This document shows, piece after piece, positions 17,401 through 25,078 of a DNA stretch of 39,249 nucleotides (positions within the stretch are counted from its first letter, which is position 1; every line of letters starts with the position of its first letter). The translations under genes were made by a program, and so were the position numbers. The stretch comes from a virus. The notes under the pieces were generated by a model. It searched no databases and was not told the origin of the DNA. It was given only the letters and a program-made list of their open reading frames with translations. The stretch spans positions 1 through 39,249 of IMG/VR virus record IMGVR_UViG_3300025120_000172. One strand, written 5' to 3'.

Positions 17401-17953
17401 AGAATTAAATAAAATATTGTATGAAGGATTTGGACCTGCAGAAACAGGAAAAACTTTTTCTGATTTATTTTCTCCTTTAATTGGTGCAGAAGGAAAACAA
17501 TACGTTAAGAATTTAGAATATTTAGATTTAATGGCGCAACGATATCAAATTAGACAAAATTCTATAGAAGCAATCGACGCCGCCGCCCTTGTTCCTGGAA
17601 CAGGGTTATTTGAAAGAATGTTTAACCCTCCTCTAACCGCGAGGGGAAGAAGAATAACCGCTATTAGAAACTTAGCCCAAGTAAATTCAGGAAAATACAT
17701 TGGCGAACTTTTATTAGACCCTAAAAAATTAGATAAAGCTATCAAAGCTAGAAAAGCTAAATTAGATTTTCAAGCAGCCCTCAGAGTAATGACAGCATTA
17801 GGGGTTAATTCGTATATGGATCCTGCCGAAGAATACTCTAATTATGATCCTAAGACAAAAAAATATTTAAACTCGGCACAAAGCAAAGCTACTCGAAATG
17901 CAGTTAACGCAATAGAATTTATAACACCAGAACCAACAGGAGCAATGAACTAA
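14438..17953 (+). CDS. Very large internal virion/ejection protein candidate
   Basis: 1171 residues, the longest gene in the window. The first 230 residues are mixed; about 255-350 is hydrophobic and Gly/Ala rich (FIGELIFFKYGRAGAREIF; GLTGLLSTLSVGTLDGLARG) and could insert into membrane; the rest is long charged helices. This resembles large podoviral ejection proteins that cross the envelope (T7 gp16-like by size and position), but no transglycosylase motif was spotted. A region at about 590-760 has many conserved-looking helices. It starts two bases after the preceding stop and its TAA overlaps the next ATG by one base. Confidence 0.5.
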   Translation: MPALTKEQYENWKETATFESESVEEQFGADLPLKNYFEDGELQILSLIRYDAAALQKLRNNPASLGINQNTGEPFTKEFIDNKLKTIGDKYNFYNRRPVDPKGDPQPFGNKLFENVQSLLSTPIAQPGLAPPSVSINSPQYNVIDESVGKLQERGFSGYKEYDDPNRNVIFKGFDFDSVKNLSYFMPRNKTPRDLNFALGTVSKRTGVDQGTAYWADPSNPELGMQIEHPGSKEVSSWNLPRFTPVRDSIDFLQTETPAFIGELIFFKYGRAGAREIFEKQQYPGGVAKVLEWGGTATGTGFSASLGETFRLSMGKLMGAHDRSYPEIFAEAGLTGLLSTLSVGTLDGLARGLPLIKDMLKGELLPDAVFGELDEAIKAARRSDAGIQTRGKVEQNINVLPDGTIRFDDVGTSAQEVTTKEINEAVAKLVPDSQYFLGRDTNLTLAPAALSEAAADFEIMFLKNSTDPEIRKIFRNILNGDQVLMQRFLSSLNREIGGGIDKDLSGNSISSYFKDGALERADDLRAATALAMDNVLNAMGGSSVDAGGNALYKNVPNAKLSTDLQERSQTRFREISDEYVSEYNTAFKTALEDPRYAGLTTGGGRTAKAAEAWEQIGNNTDALFRDVESSAAREDFYELLGVDSKSTLAKLRGRAPVEKEVRDKRNPFTLNEKGQKIPNYITTVVAGPYAKPNFTLDELNTARVTLNKHVASTNNEVSRKKASDLERALSDQMFQLLKEGASAESNIPLTSNKKLMEWMSDNNYGFNIKQAWTQQKDAILRTKYVAEIANARANPESFVNNLLATNVPGSLTNEKITNLVYILNATNAPELRILQDSVIAKITNTVNELPKSGVAPTPFQKGLAYRKFLKENESTIRAFFPKDDFKSINTFKDFEKNVLPQLEKENLLIDQITTQAGDSNYTNVVKGILEMGDSAKRAAVFEDNLAFIKPFLDQSPLLQKRTSSVAKSWLVSKIMKRGNDGIWSLDPEELNKILYEGFGPAETGKTFSDLFSPLIGAEGKQYVKNLEYLDLMAQRYQIRQNSIEAIDAAALVPGTGLFERMFNPPLTARGRRITAIRNLAQVNSGKYIGELLLDPKKLDKAIKARKAKLDFQAALRVMTALGVNSYMDPAEEYSNYDPKTKKYLNSAQSKATRNAVNAIEFITPEPTGAMN

Positions 17954-19002
17954 TGTCTTATAATTTAGAAGACAGAGCATTTGAAGATATTCAAAAAGAA
18001 TTTGGAATAAATAGTTTTGCAACACCTAATCAACCAGAACTAGATTTGTTTGTTCAAAAAGCAGCTGCAGACGAAGAAACTAAAAATGCAACAAATCAAT
18101 ATGAAGCTGATGTTGCAGAATATAAAACTAACGAAGCACAGGAGGGAATAGCTAGTTTAAAGTTAAAAAACACTCCTGAATCTTCATACGAAGATGCTAA
18201 TAGAGCATTTGAAGATAATGATAGAGAAGTTTTTTATGACCCTGAAACTGAAACTATTACTCCTGAGGATCCAATAATTCCTAACATAGTTATTCCTCCT
18301 CCTGTAACTAATGTGTATACCGACGCTTTAAACAATAATGATCCAACAGGTACAAGTACAGGTACAACTGATCCAACAGGTACAACTGATCCAACAGGTA
18401 CAACTGATCCAACAGGTACAACTGATCCAACAGGTACAAGTACAGGTACAACTAGGTCTACAACTTGGACAGTAGATGGATATACTTTTACAAATGAAGC
18501 TGATTTTGTAACCTATATGCAAAGGGCTCATCCGACTCTTGGTTATGGGGACACTAGAGAAGTTCCATATGCTTCAGAAGCAGGTAGACTCGCTGCTAGA
18601 AACTCAGCAGGAATTCCCTCAGCGTTTAGAAATAATACTGTAGACCCCATGCAGCAGTTAATAGCGTCTCAAAGACGAGCATATAATAGTATTCCAGGAC
18701 AAAATATTTACAGCGCAGTAGAAGAACCTTCTGTCACAAGTTATACAAGACCATTAAGTGCTGAAAATTTTGGGAACCTTGACAATGATCCGTATCAATC
18801 AGTTGGAGAAAATTTAATAAACTCATTTGCTCCATTACCAACAGACGGCTCGGAAACAGCCGCACCTACTTCTTTAAATAGAGGAGGGTCTGTGAATTTA
18901 AACAACAGTTCAATGAACAGGGGGATAGAACAGTTGCCCCCGATGCAACAACAAGATAAACTAACACAACTGTTTCAATCAGGCTTTAGAGCTAGGAGAT
19001 AA
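17953..19002 (+). CDS. Virion-associated protein with Asp-Pro-Thr-Gly-Thr repeats
   Basis: 349 residues. The acidic N-terminal region (1-115) is followed by a low-complexity linker of repeated DPTGTT units (about 130-165), a short domain with TTWTVDGYTFTNEADFVTYM (about 168-190) and a disordered C-terminus ending QLFQSGFRARR. The repeat linker is encoded by an 18-base tandem repeat. It starts on the last base of the previous stop codon. Function unknown; it belongs to the internal virion block by position. Confidence 0.45.
   Translation: MSYNLEDRAFEDIQKEFGINSFATPNQPELDLFVQKAAADEETKNATNQYEADVAEYKTNEAQEGIASLKLKNTPESSYEDANRAFEDNDREVFYDPETETITPEDPIIPNIVIPPPVTNVYTDALNNNDPTGTSTGTTDPTGTTDPTGTTDPTGTTDPTGTSTGTTRSTTWTVDGYTFTNEADFVTYMQRAHPTLGYGDTREVPYASEAGRLAARNSAGIPSAFRNNTVDPMQQLIASQRRAYNSIPGQNIYSAVEEPSVTSYTRPLSAENFGNLDNDPYQSVGENLINSFAPLPTDGSETAAPTSLNRGGSVNLNNSSMNRGIEQLPPMQQQDKLTQLFQSGFRARR
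18340..18453 (+). repeat. 18-base tandem repeat GATCCAACAGGTACAACT
   Basis: Units start at 18340, 18370, 18388, 18406 and 18424; the four from 18370 are contiguous and near identical, while the first and last are followed by a 12-base AGTACAGGTACA-type insertion, so the array is mirror-like at its ends. It encodes Asp-Pro-Thr-Gly-Thr-Thr/Ser. The length is a multiple of three, so copy changes keep the frame. Confidence 0.92.
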
Positions 19003-19004
19003 AA

Positions 19005-19511
19005 ATGCCAGGATATAAAAAACCAATGAAAGGATATGCAAACGGAGGCGCACCAGGAATGGGACAACTCGATAGTATTATGATGACAGGAGGACCTTCT
19101 GATGTACCTATGGGCGCACCAGGAATGGGTGGAGGACAACCTCCAATGCCCTCTCAAGGAATGCCTATGGGTGAAGACCCTATGATGGCGCTTATGGACA
19201 ACGAAGCTATGCTTGGAGAAGGCGGTATGGAAAGAGGTATGGAAGCCCCTATCTCTATTGAAGAAGACGCAGGTGCTTTAGCCGAAGCCGTGGTTGGTAG
19301 AGCCGAAGGTGATATTGGTGCTGCGGTTGCTATATTAGACACCGCTAAAGCTATGTTAATGAGTGCTGGTGAAGAGCCAATGATGGAAGATCCTATGATG
19401 GCTAATATGGGTAGACCATTAATGCGTAGTGGGGATAGAAAACCTGTTGGAATGTACGCTGGTGGTGGTGCTCTGACTAACGAAGACGCTCGTAAAAAAT
19501 ACTTTACTTAA
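19005..19511 (+). CDS. Gly/Met-rich small virion-associated protein
   Basis: 168 residues, about one quarter Gly and Met, with segments GYANGGAPGMGQLDSIMM and MPMGEDPMMALMDNEAM and a more ordered acidic helix (about 82-120: ISIEEDAGALAEAVVGRAEG). It ends MYAGGGALTNEDARKKYFT. Gly/Met-rich proteins of this kind sit at the end of the virion block in other marine phages; the role is unknown. It is the last + strand late gene and its final four bases overlap the end of the minus-strand helicase gene. Confidence 0.5.
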   Translation: MPGYKKPMKGYANGGAPGMGQLDSIMMTGGPSDVPMGAPGMGGGQPPMPSQGMPMGEDPMMALMDNEAMLGEGGMERGMEAPISIEEDAGALAEAVVGRAEGDIGAAVAILDTAKAMLMSAGEEPMMEDPMMANMGRPLMRSGDRKPVGMYAGGGALTNEDARKKYFT

Positions 19512-20950
19512 CCGATCCAGTTTTTCCATTTGTCGTCGCCTAGTACTTCTTGTGCTAGGCTGAGCTTGTCCCGTAACGCTTTAACAATTTTTTCATCTAC
19601 CGTATCTTTAGAGATCAGATCAATATAAGTTACCTTATTTACCTGTCCGATACGGTGTGCTCTGTCTTCAGATTGTAGCCGTTTTTCTAAATCGTAGTTG
19701 TTGCTGTAATAAACTACGTTACTTGCTTGATGAAGCGTGATCCCGTAACCACCTGTTTGGGTATTACTTATTAAATATTGTAAATTAGAATCAGGATCCT
19801 GGAATCGATCAATAATAGGTTGACGTTCTTCTTCAGGTGTTCCTCCGTAGTATGTCGCAACAGCATCTACTCCCACAATATCTTGTAACTTTTTAAGAAT
19901 ACGTTTAATATCGTGTTGATAGTTAGCCCAAATAATAGTTTTACCCTGTACTTCTTCTAATACTTTTAGTAGTTCTTCTAAACGGTTGTTCTTTATTTCT
20001 TGTTCTTCGCCGTTATCGTTCTTAACGAATCCACAAACTACTTGGTGTAGCCTAAGTATTTGAGTAAGTACTGAAGTAACACTAACCATTTCTTGTGAAT
20101 CAAGTTCAGCTATCGCGTAGTCTTTTATTTGAGTGTAGATTTTCTTTTGTTCAGGAGTTAGTTCTACTTCTCTACGTTGGTATACTTTATCAGGAAGGTC
20201 TAAACAGTCTTTCTTTAATACTCGGTACGAGAATTGACTTACTTTTTCTGTTAACTCCTCTAGGTTCTGATAACCGACAACTTGTCTAAAAGTACGTTGC
20301 CCCATGCTTCGGCTAACCACTTTTGCGTAATGGTTTTGAAACGTGTAGAAAGAACTATAACCTAATAGATCAACGCAAAGAAATTCTGCTTGAGTATATA
20401 GGTCAAGAGGGGATTGTGTAACGGGGAAACCTGTTAATATTCTTCTGTATTTACTTTGTAATGCCAACTTTACGAGGCTCTTGGTTCGTTGTGCTTTGGG
20501 GTTTTTAATAGTAGTAGACTCGTCTATTGCCATTAAAGCGTTATGAGTTAGTAAAAATTTCTCTACAAACGCAACTCCTTTTTTAGTACTGAAAGCTTCT
20601 ACATTAATAACCAATATTTTTAAATCATCAGTTACTTCAAATAGTTTTGTTAATTGTATTTTTTGTTTTTTAGTTGGGGCAGGGTTCCATACTCCAACAT
20701 GTCGTAACACATGATCAGGCATGTGCGCGGGTATTTCTCTTTCCGACCAGTTTTTATACACCCCTTTAGGTGCTACAATAACTGCGGCATTAATAACCCC
20801 TCTGTCATATAGGACAGCTATGTTGTCTACTAGGACTTTTGATTTGCCTGTCCCCATTTCCATGAAGTAGGCATACTCTTTTTGATCCCAAGATCTTTTT
20901 AAAGCCTCAAGCTGATGCTCATAGGGCTCCGTCTTAAACTTATATTTCAT
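19508..20950 (-). CDS. SNF2/DEAD-like superfamily 2 helicase
   Basis: 480 residues on the minus strand. N-terminal RecA-like domain: PYEHQ (Gln13), Walker A MGTGKSK (Gly33-Ser37), IVAPKGVYKNW (motif Ia), DEST (143-146, motif II) followed by TIKNP, and LTGFPVTQSPLDLYT (motif III). C-terminal domain: SNTQTGGYGITLHQASNVVY and RAHRIGQ (motifs V and VI), the SNF2-type signature. These enzymes use ATP to translocate on double-stranded DNA. A role in replication, recombination or remodelling of phage DNA is likely. It is the only minus-strand gene; the start faces the regulatory gap at 20951 and the end overlaps the last late gene by 4 bases. The ribosome binding site is weak (AGAAAG). Confidence 0.9.
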   Translation of the reverse strand: MKYKFKTEPYEHQLEALKRSWDQKEYAYFMEMGTGKSKVLVDNIAVLYDRGVINAAVIVAPKGVYKNWSEREIPAHMPDHVLRHVGVWNPAPTKKQKIQLTKLFEVTDDLKILVINVEAFSTKKGVAFVEKFLLTHNALMAIDESTTIKNPKAQRTKSLVKLALQSKYRRILTGFPVTQSPLDLYTQAEFLCVDLLGYSSFYTFQNHYAKVVSRSMGQRTFRQVVGYQNLEELTEKVSQFSYRVLKKDCLDLPDKVYQRREVELTPEQKKIYTQIKDYAIAELDSQEMVSVTSVLTQILRLHQVVCGFVKNDNGEEQEIKNNRLEELLKVLEEVQGKTIIWANYQHDIKRILKKLQDIVGVDAVATYYGGTPEEERQPIIDRFQDPDSNLQYLISNTQTGGYGITLHQASNVVYYSNNYDLEKRLQSEDRAHRIGQVNKVTYIDLISKDTVDEKIVKALRDKLSLAQEVLGDDKWKNWIG

Positions 20951-20983
20951 ACTATTACTTTCTAATTTCTAATACGATATATT

Positions 20984-21012
20984 ATATTAAATACTATATA
21001 GTTAAAGTCCAA
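20984..21012 (-). promoter_or_regulatory. Candidate promoter for the SNF2 helicase
   Basis: On the minus strand: TTGGAC (21012-21007), 17-base spacer, TAATAT (20989-20984), with an overlapping TATAAT at 20986-20981. The start codon lies about 33 bases downstream. The -35 differs from the TTTACT family used on the + strand, suggesting separate control. Consensus-based only. Confidence 0.35.
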
Positions 21013-21046
21013 ACCATTTAATTTCTTCATGCCCTCTCTTGTTTTT

Positions 21047-21138
21047 AATAGATTTCTAGAGTTTTAATAGAATTCGTTTGAAATCTAATAGATGTAAACC
21101 CTTTGTTTATAAGAGTTTCTTTAAAAATCTATTAGATT
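21047..21138. repeat. Repeated AATAGA/TCTATT elements with two palindromes
   Basis: Two near-identical palindromes AATCTAATAGAT (21082-21093) and AATCTATTAGATT (21126-21138, six-base arms around one base), 44 bases apart, plus half-sites AATAGATT (21047-21054) and AATAGAATTC (21066-21075). Four regularly placed elements in about 90 bases look like iterons or repressor sites. Confidence 0.6.
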
Positions 21139-21215
21139 ATTAGAGTTATTAGTAGTTTTAAGAAAAAATTTTCAAAAACTTTTTTAATTTCTAAAAGTAC
21201 TATAAGTAATATCCC

Positions 21216-21244
21216 TTTACTTTGACGGAATTGCTATATATTAT
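21216..21244 (+). promoter_or_regulatory. Early promoter family, copy 1
   Basis: CTTTACTTT with TTTACT (21216-21221), 17-base spacer, TATTAT (21239-21244). It lies 29 bases upstream of the 21274 start, whose leader ends AGAAAGGAGAAAAATG. Member of an eight-copy set sharing the -35 context and spacing. Confidence 0.6.
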
Positions 21245-21273
21245 TTATTACTTAGAAATAAGAAAGGAGAAAA

Positions 21274-21594
21274 ATGACAGTATATGTTATACAAGAAGTA
21301 ACGGGGCGCAATATCGCATCTGCTAGGCAGTACGGTGATTTTGAGGTACTTTTACCTTCTAACACTAATATAATGCTAAGCTCAGGTCCTTCAGTAAGAA
21401 GGATGAAAAGGATTCTTCAAGACTTTAAGGAAGAAGACTACTTATTATTAATTGGTGATCCCGCAGCTATTGGCGTAGCGTGTTCGATTGCTGCATTGTT
21501 TAATCGAGGTCGATATAATATCCTTAAATGGGATAGACAGGAAGGTATGTATTATCCTGTATTTATAGACCTCAACCAGAAAGGAGAAATATGA
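21274..21594 (+). CDS. Hypothetical early protein
   Basis: 106 residues with a strong ribosome binding site (AAAGGAG). It reads as an alternating alpha/beta fold: MTVYVIQE, DFEVLLPSNTNIMLS, a helix with VRRMKRILQDF, DYLLLIGDPAAIGVACSIAA and a final strand region. The GDPAAIG loop is conserved-looking, but no enzyme motif can be named. It is the first gene of the + strand early/replication region, directly behind a family promoter, and its stop overlaps the next start by 4 bases. Confidence 0.6.
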   Translation: MTVYVIQEVTGRNIASARQYGDFEVLLPSNTNIMLSSGPSVRRMKRILQDFKEEDYLLLIGDPAAIGVACSIAALFNRGRYNILKWDRQEGMYYPVFIDLNQKGEI

Positions 21595-22169
21595 TAAATA
21601 AAAACCCTACTTTTGAAGAACTTATTGGAAGCGAAGATGTAGAATCTTGGCACAATGAGATCAACGAAGGAGAACTTTCATTAGTTTCGGCTTTAGCCAA
21701 TAAACAAGTTCAACTAGCTCAGGAATTATCCGCGTTAGAAGAAGGAGTTAAGGCTAAAAAAGAAGAGTTTCGATTGACTTCGGAGCAAGAGTTACCAGAG
21801 GCTATGCAAGCCGCTGGATTAACTGAGTTAGTACTTAGTTCAGGTGAGAAAATCACCATAACTGAGTTCTATAATGCTCATATATCGAAGGCAAATCAAG
21901 ACACAGCGTACAACTGGCTTATAGAGAACGGTTACGCGGGCTTAATTAAGAACGAAGTTCTACTTAAGTTCGGACGTGATGAAGATATAATTGTTAAAGA
22001 AACAGTTTTAGCTTTAAAATCACGTGGTTTGTCACCAGACGTACGACAAAGCATTCATCCCAGTACATTAAAAGCTTTTGTAAAAGAGCAATTAACATCA
22101 GGGAAGGATATTCCATCAGAACCTTTTGGAGTCTATATAGGCTCTAAAGCTATTATTAAGAAGGACTAA
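21591..22169 (+). CDS. Conserved phage early protein with N-terminal coiled coil
   Basis: 192 residues. Residues about 28-65 form a coiled coil; the second half has a mixed fold with LTELVLSSGEKITITEFYNA, ENGYAGLIKNEVLLKFGRDE and SIHPSTLKAFVKEQLTSGKD, a pattern familiar from phage proteins that sit beside single-strand-binding or recombination genes. No catalytic motif. It overlaps the previous gene by 4 bases (ATGA) and is followed 4 bases later by the SSB candidate, so it probably works in replication or recombination; the exact role is unknown. Confidence 0.55.
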   Translation: MINKNPTFEELIGSEDVESWHNEINEGELSLVSALANKQVQLAQELSALEEGVKAKKEEFRLTSEQELPEAMQAAGLTELVLSSGEKITITEFYNAHISKANQDTAYNWLIENGYAGLIKNEVLLKFGRDEDIIVKETVLALKSRGLSPDVRQSIHPSTLKAFVKEQLTSGKDIPSEPFGVYIGSKAIIKKD

Positions 22170-22173
22170 TATT

Positions 22174-22959
22174 ATGGCAGAAAATAAAAATAAACTGGCT
22201 GAAAAGAAAGAAACAGCTATCGCTACTTATGATGATGATTTATTATCGGGTGGCACAGGACTTGAAGAAACTACATCAGAGGATTTCGCAATCCCCTTTA
22301 TTAGAATTCTTCAGCAAATGTCTCCACAGCTTAACAAACAAGACGGGCGTTATTCTGAGGAGGCACAAGCAGGAATGCTTGTTAACACGGTAAGCAATGA
22401 AGTCTATGACGGAGACACAGGTGTTAGGATAGTTCCATGCGCTTACGTTAAAAAGTATATCGAGTGGGTTCCTCGTGAGAAAGGTGGAGGGTTAGTAGAC
22501 GCGTCACATGACGTATCTATTTTAAAATCTTGTACTAAAAATCCCGAGACCCGTAGACTGTATTTGGATAATGGTAATGAGATTGTAGAGACCGCACAGT
22601 TTTTTGTGTTAGTCCTGGATCCTCAACCACAACAAGCAGTTATAGCCTTTAGTTCTACACAACTAGGAGCTTCACGAAAGTGGCTCACTATGCTTAGAAT
22701 GGCTAGAGTAAATACGAGCCAAGGAACTTCGGTTTCTGCTCCAATATTTGCCTATAACTATACTTTAGGTACTTTAACTCAGTCAAATGACAAAGGTACT
22801 TGGCATGGTTATACAGTGAACCAAGAGGGTCCTACTGATGTTGAAACAGCACAACTCGCAAAAGAGTTTATGACTGCGGCAAGATCAGGAGACGTAGAAG
22901 TAAAAGAAGAGCAGCAACGTGACGGTAATACACAATCGTCTGGAGATGCTCCGTTTTAA
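22174..22959 (+). CDS. Single-stranded DNA-binding protein candidate
   Basis: 261 residues. The central region (about 35-220) is beta rich, with DFAIPFIRILQQMSPQ, GVRIVPCAYVKKYIEWVPRE, AQFFVLVLDP and SRKWLTMLRMAR, typical of a conserved phage family placed next to primase genes. The C-terminus is acidic and polar and ends SGDAPF, closely like the DDxPF tip by which bacterial SSB and T7 gp2.5-type proteins dock partner enzymes. The fold cannot be proved by eye, so the call rests on the tail, the size and its place just before the primase. It would coat ssDNA at the fork. Confidence 0.6.
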   Translation: MAENKNKLAEKKETAIATYDDDLLSGGTGLEETTSEDFAIPFIRILQQMSPQLNKQDGRYSEEAQAGMLVNTVSNEVYDGDTGVRIVPCAYVKKYIEWVPREKGGGLVDASHDVSILKSCTKNPETRRLYLDNGNEIVETAQFFVLVLDPQPQQAVIAFSSTQLGASRKWLTMLRMARVNTSQGTSVSAPIFAYNYTLGTLTQSNDKGTWHGYTVNQEGPTDVETAQLAKEFMTAARSGDVEVKEEQQRDGNTQSSGDAPF

Positions 22960-22976
22960 TTTAAAGGAGATATCAT

Positions 22977-24500
22977 ATGTCGTTAGCAGAGGAATTTGCT
23001 ACACGTTATGCTGGTTTACGGCAAGCATATGGAACCTTTACAGCTACGAATGAATCACGAGAAGATGGAAAGGAAGGTGGTAGAAACGTTACTATATCTA
23101 AACAGTTATCTGAAAAAGATCTTTTAGAGTTATGGGTAAAACACCTTTCAGGAGAACAAAGCATTGGGCTTGTCCCGATAGACGAGAACAATGCTTGTGT
23201 TTGGGGTGCGATTGATGTTGATGAGTATCAACTAGATCTTAAAGAACTTGCTAAAAAATTAGCTAAACATAAGTTACCCTTAGTAGTCTGCCGTAGCAAA
23301 AGTGGAGGGGCACATATATACTTGTTCATAGAGGAACCAGTACCCGCGTCATTATTACAGAGAAAACTGAGGCAGTTAGCCGCATCTATTGGATATGGTC
23401 AAGCTGAAATATTCCCAAAACAAACTCAGTTATTATTAGACAGAGGGGATCGAGGTAGTACATTAAACATGCCATATTTCGGAGGAGAAAACTCCACTAG
23501 ATATGCGTATGGATTAGCTGGAGAGGCTCTTACTCCAGAGCAGTTTATAAAAAGAGTAGAAGAAATAACATTAACTATTAAAGAAATAGAGAAATTAGAG
23601 GCTAGTCCTTTAGTTGAAAAGATAGATTGGTTAGATCAATCACCACCTTGTATACAACATCTCGTTGTTCAAGGTTTTCCTAAAGGGACTCGTAACTCGG
23701 GGCTGTTTAATGTAGGAGTGTTCTTACGAAAGAAATACCCAGACGAATGGGAAAAACGATTAGAGTTAACAAACCTAGAGCATATGCAACCCCCACTAGG
23801 GGCTCAAGAAGTGCTTACGATAGGTAAACAATTAAAAAGGAAAGATTATTTCTACAGGTGTAATGACCAACCGATAGCAAGCCATTGTAACAGCCCTTTA
23901 TGTAGGACTCGTAAACACGGTATAGGGGCTAACGGAGGAACACCGTTGTTTAGTAATTTAACAAAACAAGACAGTGACCCACCTATATGGTTCCTAGATG
24001 TAGAAGGTGGTCGCCTAGAGTTAGAAACAGATGATCTTTTAAATCAAAATAGGTTTCAACGTAAGTGTATGGACGCTTTAAATAAGATACCGCCGAAAGT
24101 AAAAGAAAACGTTTGGCGTCAAATTATTCAACAGTTACTAGATAGTTTAACCGTAGTAGAAGTACCAAAAGAATCCTCTACCGAAGGTCATTTTTTAGAG
24201 TTGCTTGAAACGTTTTGTACTGAAAGACCTGCTCGAGAAAAAGATGAGCTACTACTACATAAACCGTGGACAGAAAATGAAAGAACTTATTTCAGATTAG
24301 CAGATCTTATGGAATATTTACATAGAAATAATTTTAAAGATTACCCTAGAAATAAACTAACTTCTAAATTAAAACAAATGGGAGGGAAGCCTCACTTTTT
24401 CAATATAAAGGGTAGAGGTGTAAATGTTTGGTACATAAATGAATTTATATCTCAAACCGAGTCACACGACTTACCAGAATTTAATGAGAATCCAATATGA
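22977..24500 (+). CDS. DNA primase of the archaeo-eukaryotic (AEP) superfamily
   Basis: 507 residues, start with AAGGAG 8 bases upstream. The AEP motifs are readable: GAIDVDEY (Asp80 and Asp82, metal ligands), CRSKSGGAHIYLFI (His113, the sxH motif) and AEIFPKQTQ followed by LNMPYFGG. This form is close to the AEP domain of TOTE-type proteins and to primases of marine phages. A possible zinc site, Cys-x7-His-Cys-x4-Cys, lies in CNDQPIASHCNSPLC (about residue 300). The C-terminal 100 residues look winged-helix like (LADLMEYLHRNNFKDYPRN). It would make primers for the family A polymerase at 31017. It overlaps the AlkB gene by 4 bases. Confidence 0.85.
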   Translation: MSLAEEFATRYAGLRQAYGTFTATNESREDGKEGGRNVTISKQLSEKDLLELWVKHLSGEQSIGLVPIDENNACVWGAIDVDEYQLDLKELAKKLAKHKLPLVVCRSKSGGAHIYLFIEEPVPASLLQRKLRQLAASIGYGQAEIFPKQTQLLLDRGDRGSTLNMPYFGGENSTRYAYGLAGEALTPEQFIKRVEEITLTIKEIEKLEASPLVEKIDWLDQSPPCIQHLVVQGFPKGTRNSGLFNVGVFLRKKYPDEWEKRLELTNLEHMQPPLGAQEVLTIGKQLKRKDYFYRCNDQPIASHCNSPLCRTRKHGIGANGGTPLFSNLTKQDSDPPIWFLDVEGGRLELETDDLLNQNRFQRKCMDALNKIPPKVKENVWRQIIQQLLDSLTVVEVPKESSTEGHFLELLETFCTERPAREKDELLLHKPWTENERTYFRLADLMEYLHRNNFKDYPRNKLTSKLKQMGGKPHFFNIKGRGVNVWYINEFISQTESHDLPEFNENPI

Positions 24501-25078
24501 AAAAATTTATTAAAGGAGCTTTACACGACTATTACCCAGACATACCTTTTTGGGATGACCCTGTGGATAGAGAGTTTAATGGTGAAAAAATCTCAGGAAG
24601 ACCAACTAAAGCATATGGTTCTAAGGATTTCAAATACGCAGGCAAAGTATATACACCCGAACCATGGAGTTATTCTATAGAACCTATTAAATGGTCGGTA
24701 GAAACCCTAGTTTTTAAAGAACTAGGTAGAGCAATAGATTTTAATTTTTGTCTATGTGGTATGTATAAAAACGGAAACGTATCGATACCTCATCATTCAG
24801 ACACTGTCCCTAGACAAAAAGATTTAGTCGTATCTATTTCGTTTGGTGCTCCTAGAGTATTTGAATGGAATCAATATGGGTATAACATTAAAAAAGAAAG
24901 TAAGACCAGCAAGATAGATATTTATGGAACGCAAACTAAAACTACAACCCAGTATTTAATGGAACAGGGTGATGTATTTATATTTGACGGAAAGTCTCAA
25001 ATGACAGCTACCCATGCTGTCCCACCTCTAAAAGGAACAGGCGAACGAATTAACCTAACCTTTCGGAGTGGAATATGA
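24497..25078 (+). CDS. AlkB-family 2-oxoglutarate/Fe(II) dioxygenase
   Basis: 193 residues. Iron ligands are His100-x-Asp102 (IPHHSDTVP) and His173 (TATHAVPP), and the 2-oxoglutarate site is Arg184-x-Asn-x-Thr-Phe-Arg190 (RINLTFR), the exact AlkB pattern. VSISFGAPRVFEW and GDVFIFDG complete the fold. AlkB enzymes remove alkyl groups from DNA or RNA bases by oxidation. The gene lies between primase and a zinc ribbon plus SF1 helicase with 4-base overlaps on both sides, so it is made with the replication proteins. It could protect single-stranded phage DNA, or act on modified pyrimidines; the second idea is speculation. Confidence 0.9.
   Translation: MKKFIKGALHDYYPDIPFWDDPVDREFNGEKISGRPTKAYGSKDFKYAGKVYTPEPWSYSIEPIKWSVETLVFKELGRAIDFNFCLCGMYKNGNVSIPHHSDTVPRQKDLVVSISFGAPRVFEWNQYGYNIKKESKTSKIDIYGTQTKTTTQYLMEQGDVFIFDGKSQMTATHAVPPLKGTGERINLTFRSGI

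Larger units (their letters stand above)
20951..21273. other. Divergent intergenic control region, origin candidate
   Basis: 323 bases without a supported gene, between the minus-strand helicase and the first + strand early gene. It is extremely AT rich and holds a promoter candidate on each strand, several copies of an AATAGA/TCTATT element including two ATCTA-W-TAGAT palindromes, and A/T runs (21162-21188). No tRNA or terminator hairpin is seen. It is the only divergent junction in the window, which together with the repeats makes it the best candidate for an operator region or replication origin. Confidence 0.5.

Noticed and set aside
18340-18453. CRISPR-like array
   Set aside because: Repeats are contiguous 18-base units without spacers, inside a coding frame.
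19500-19530. Terminator between the converging genes
   Set aside because: No hairpin with U tract on either strand; the genes overlap by 4 bases.
24497-25078. TET/JBP-type thymine or methylcytosine hydroxylase
   Set aside because: The RxNxTFR and HxD...H pattern is that of AlkB, not TET/JBP; a role in thymine oxidation remains speculation.
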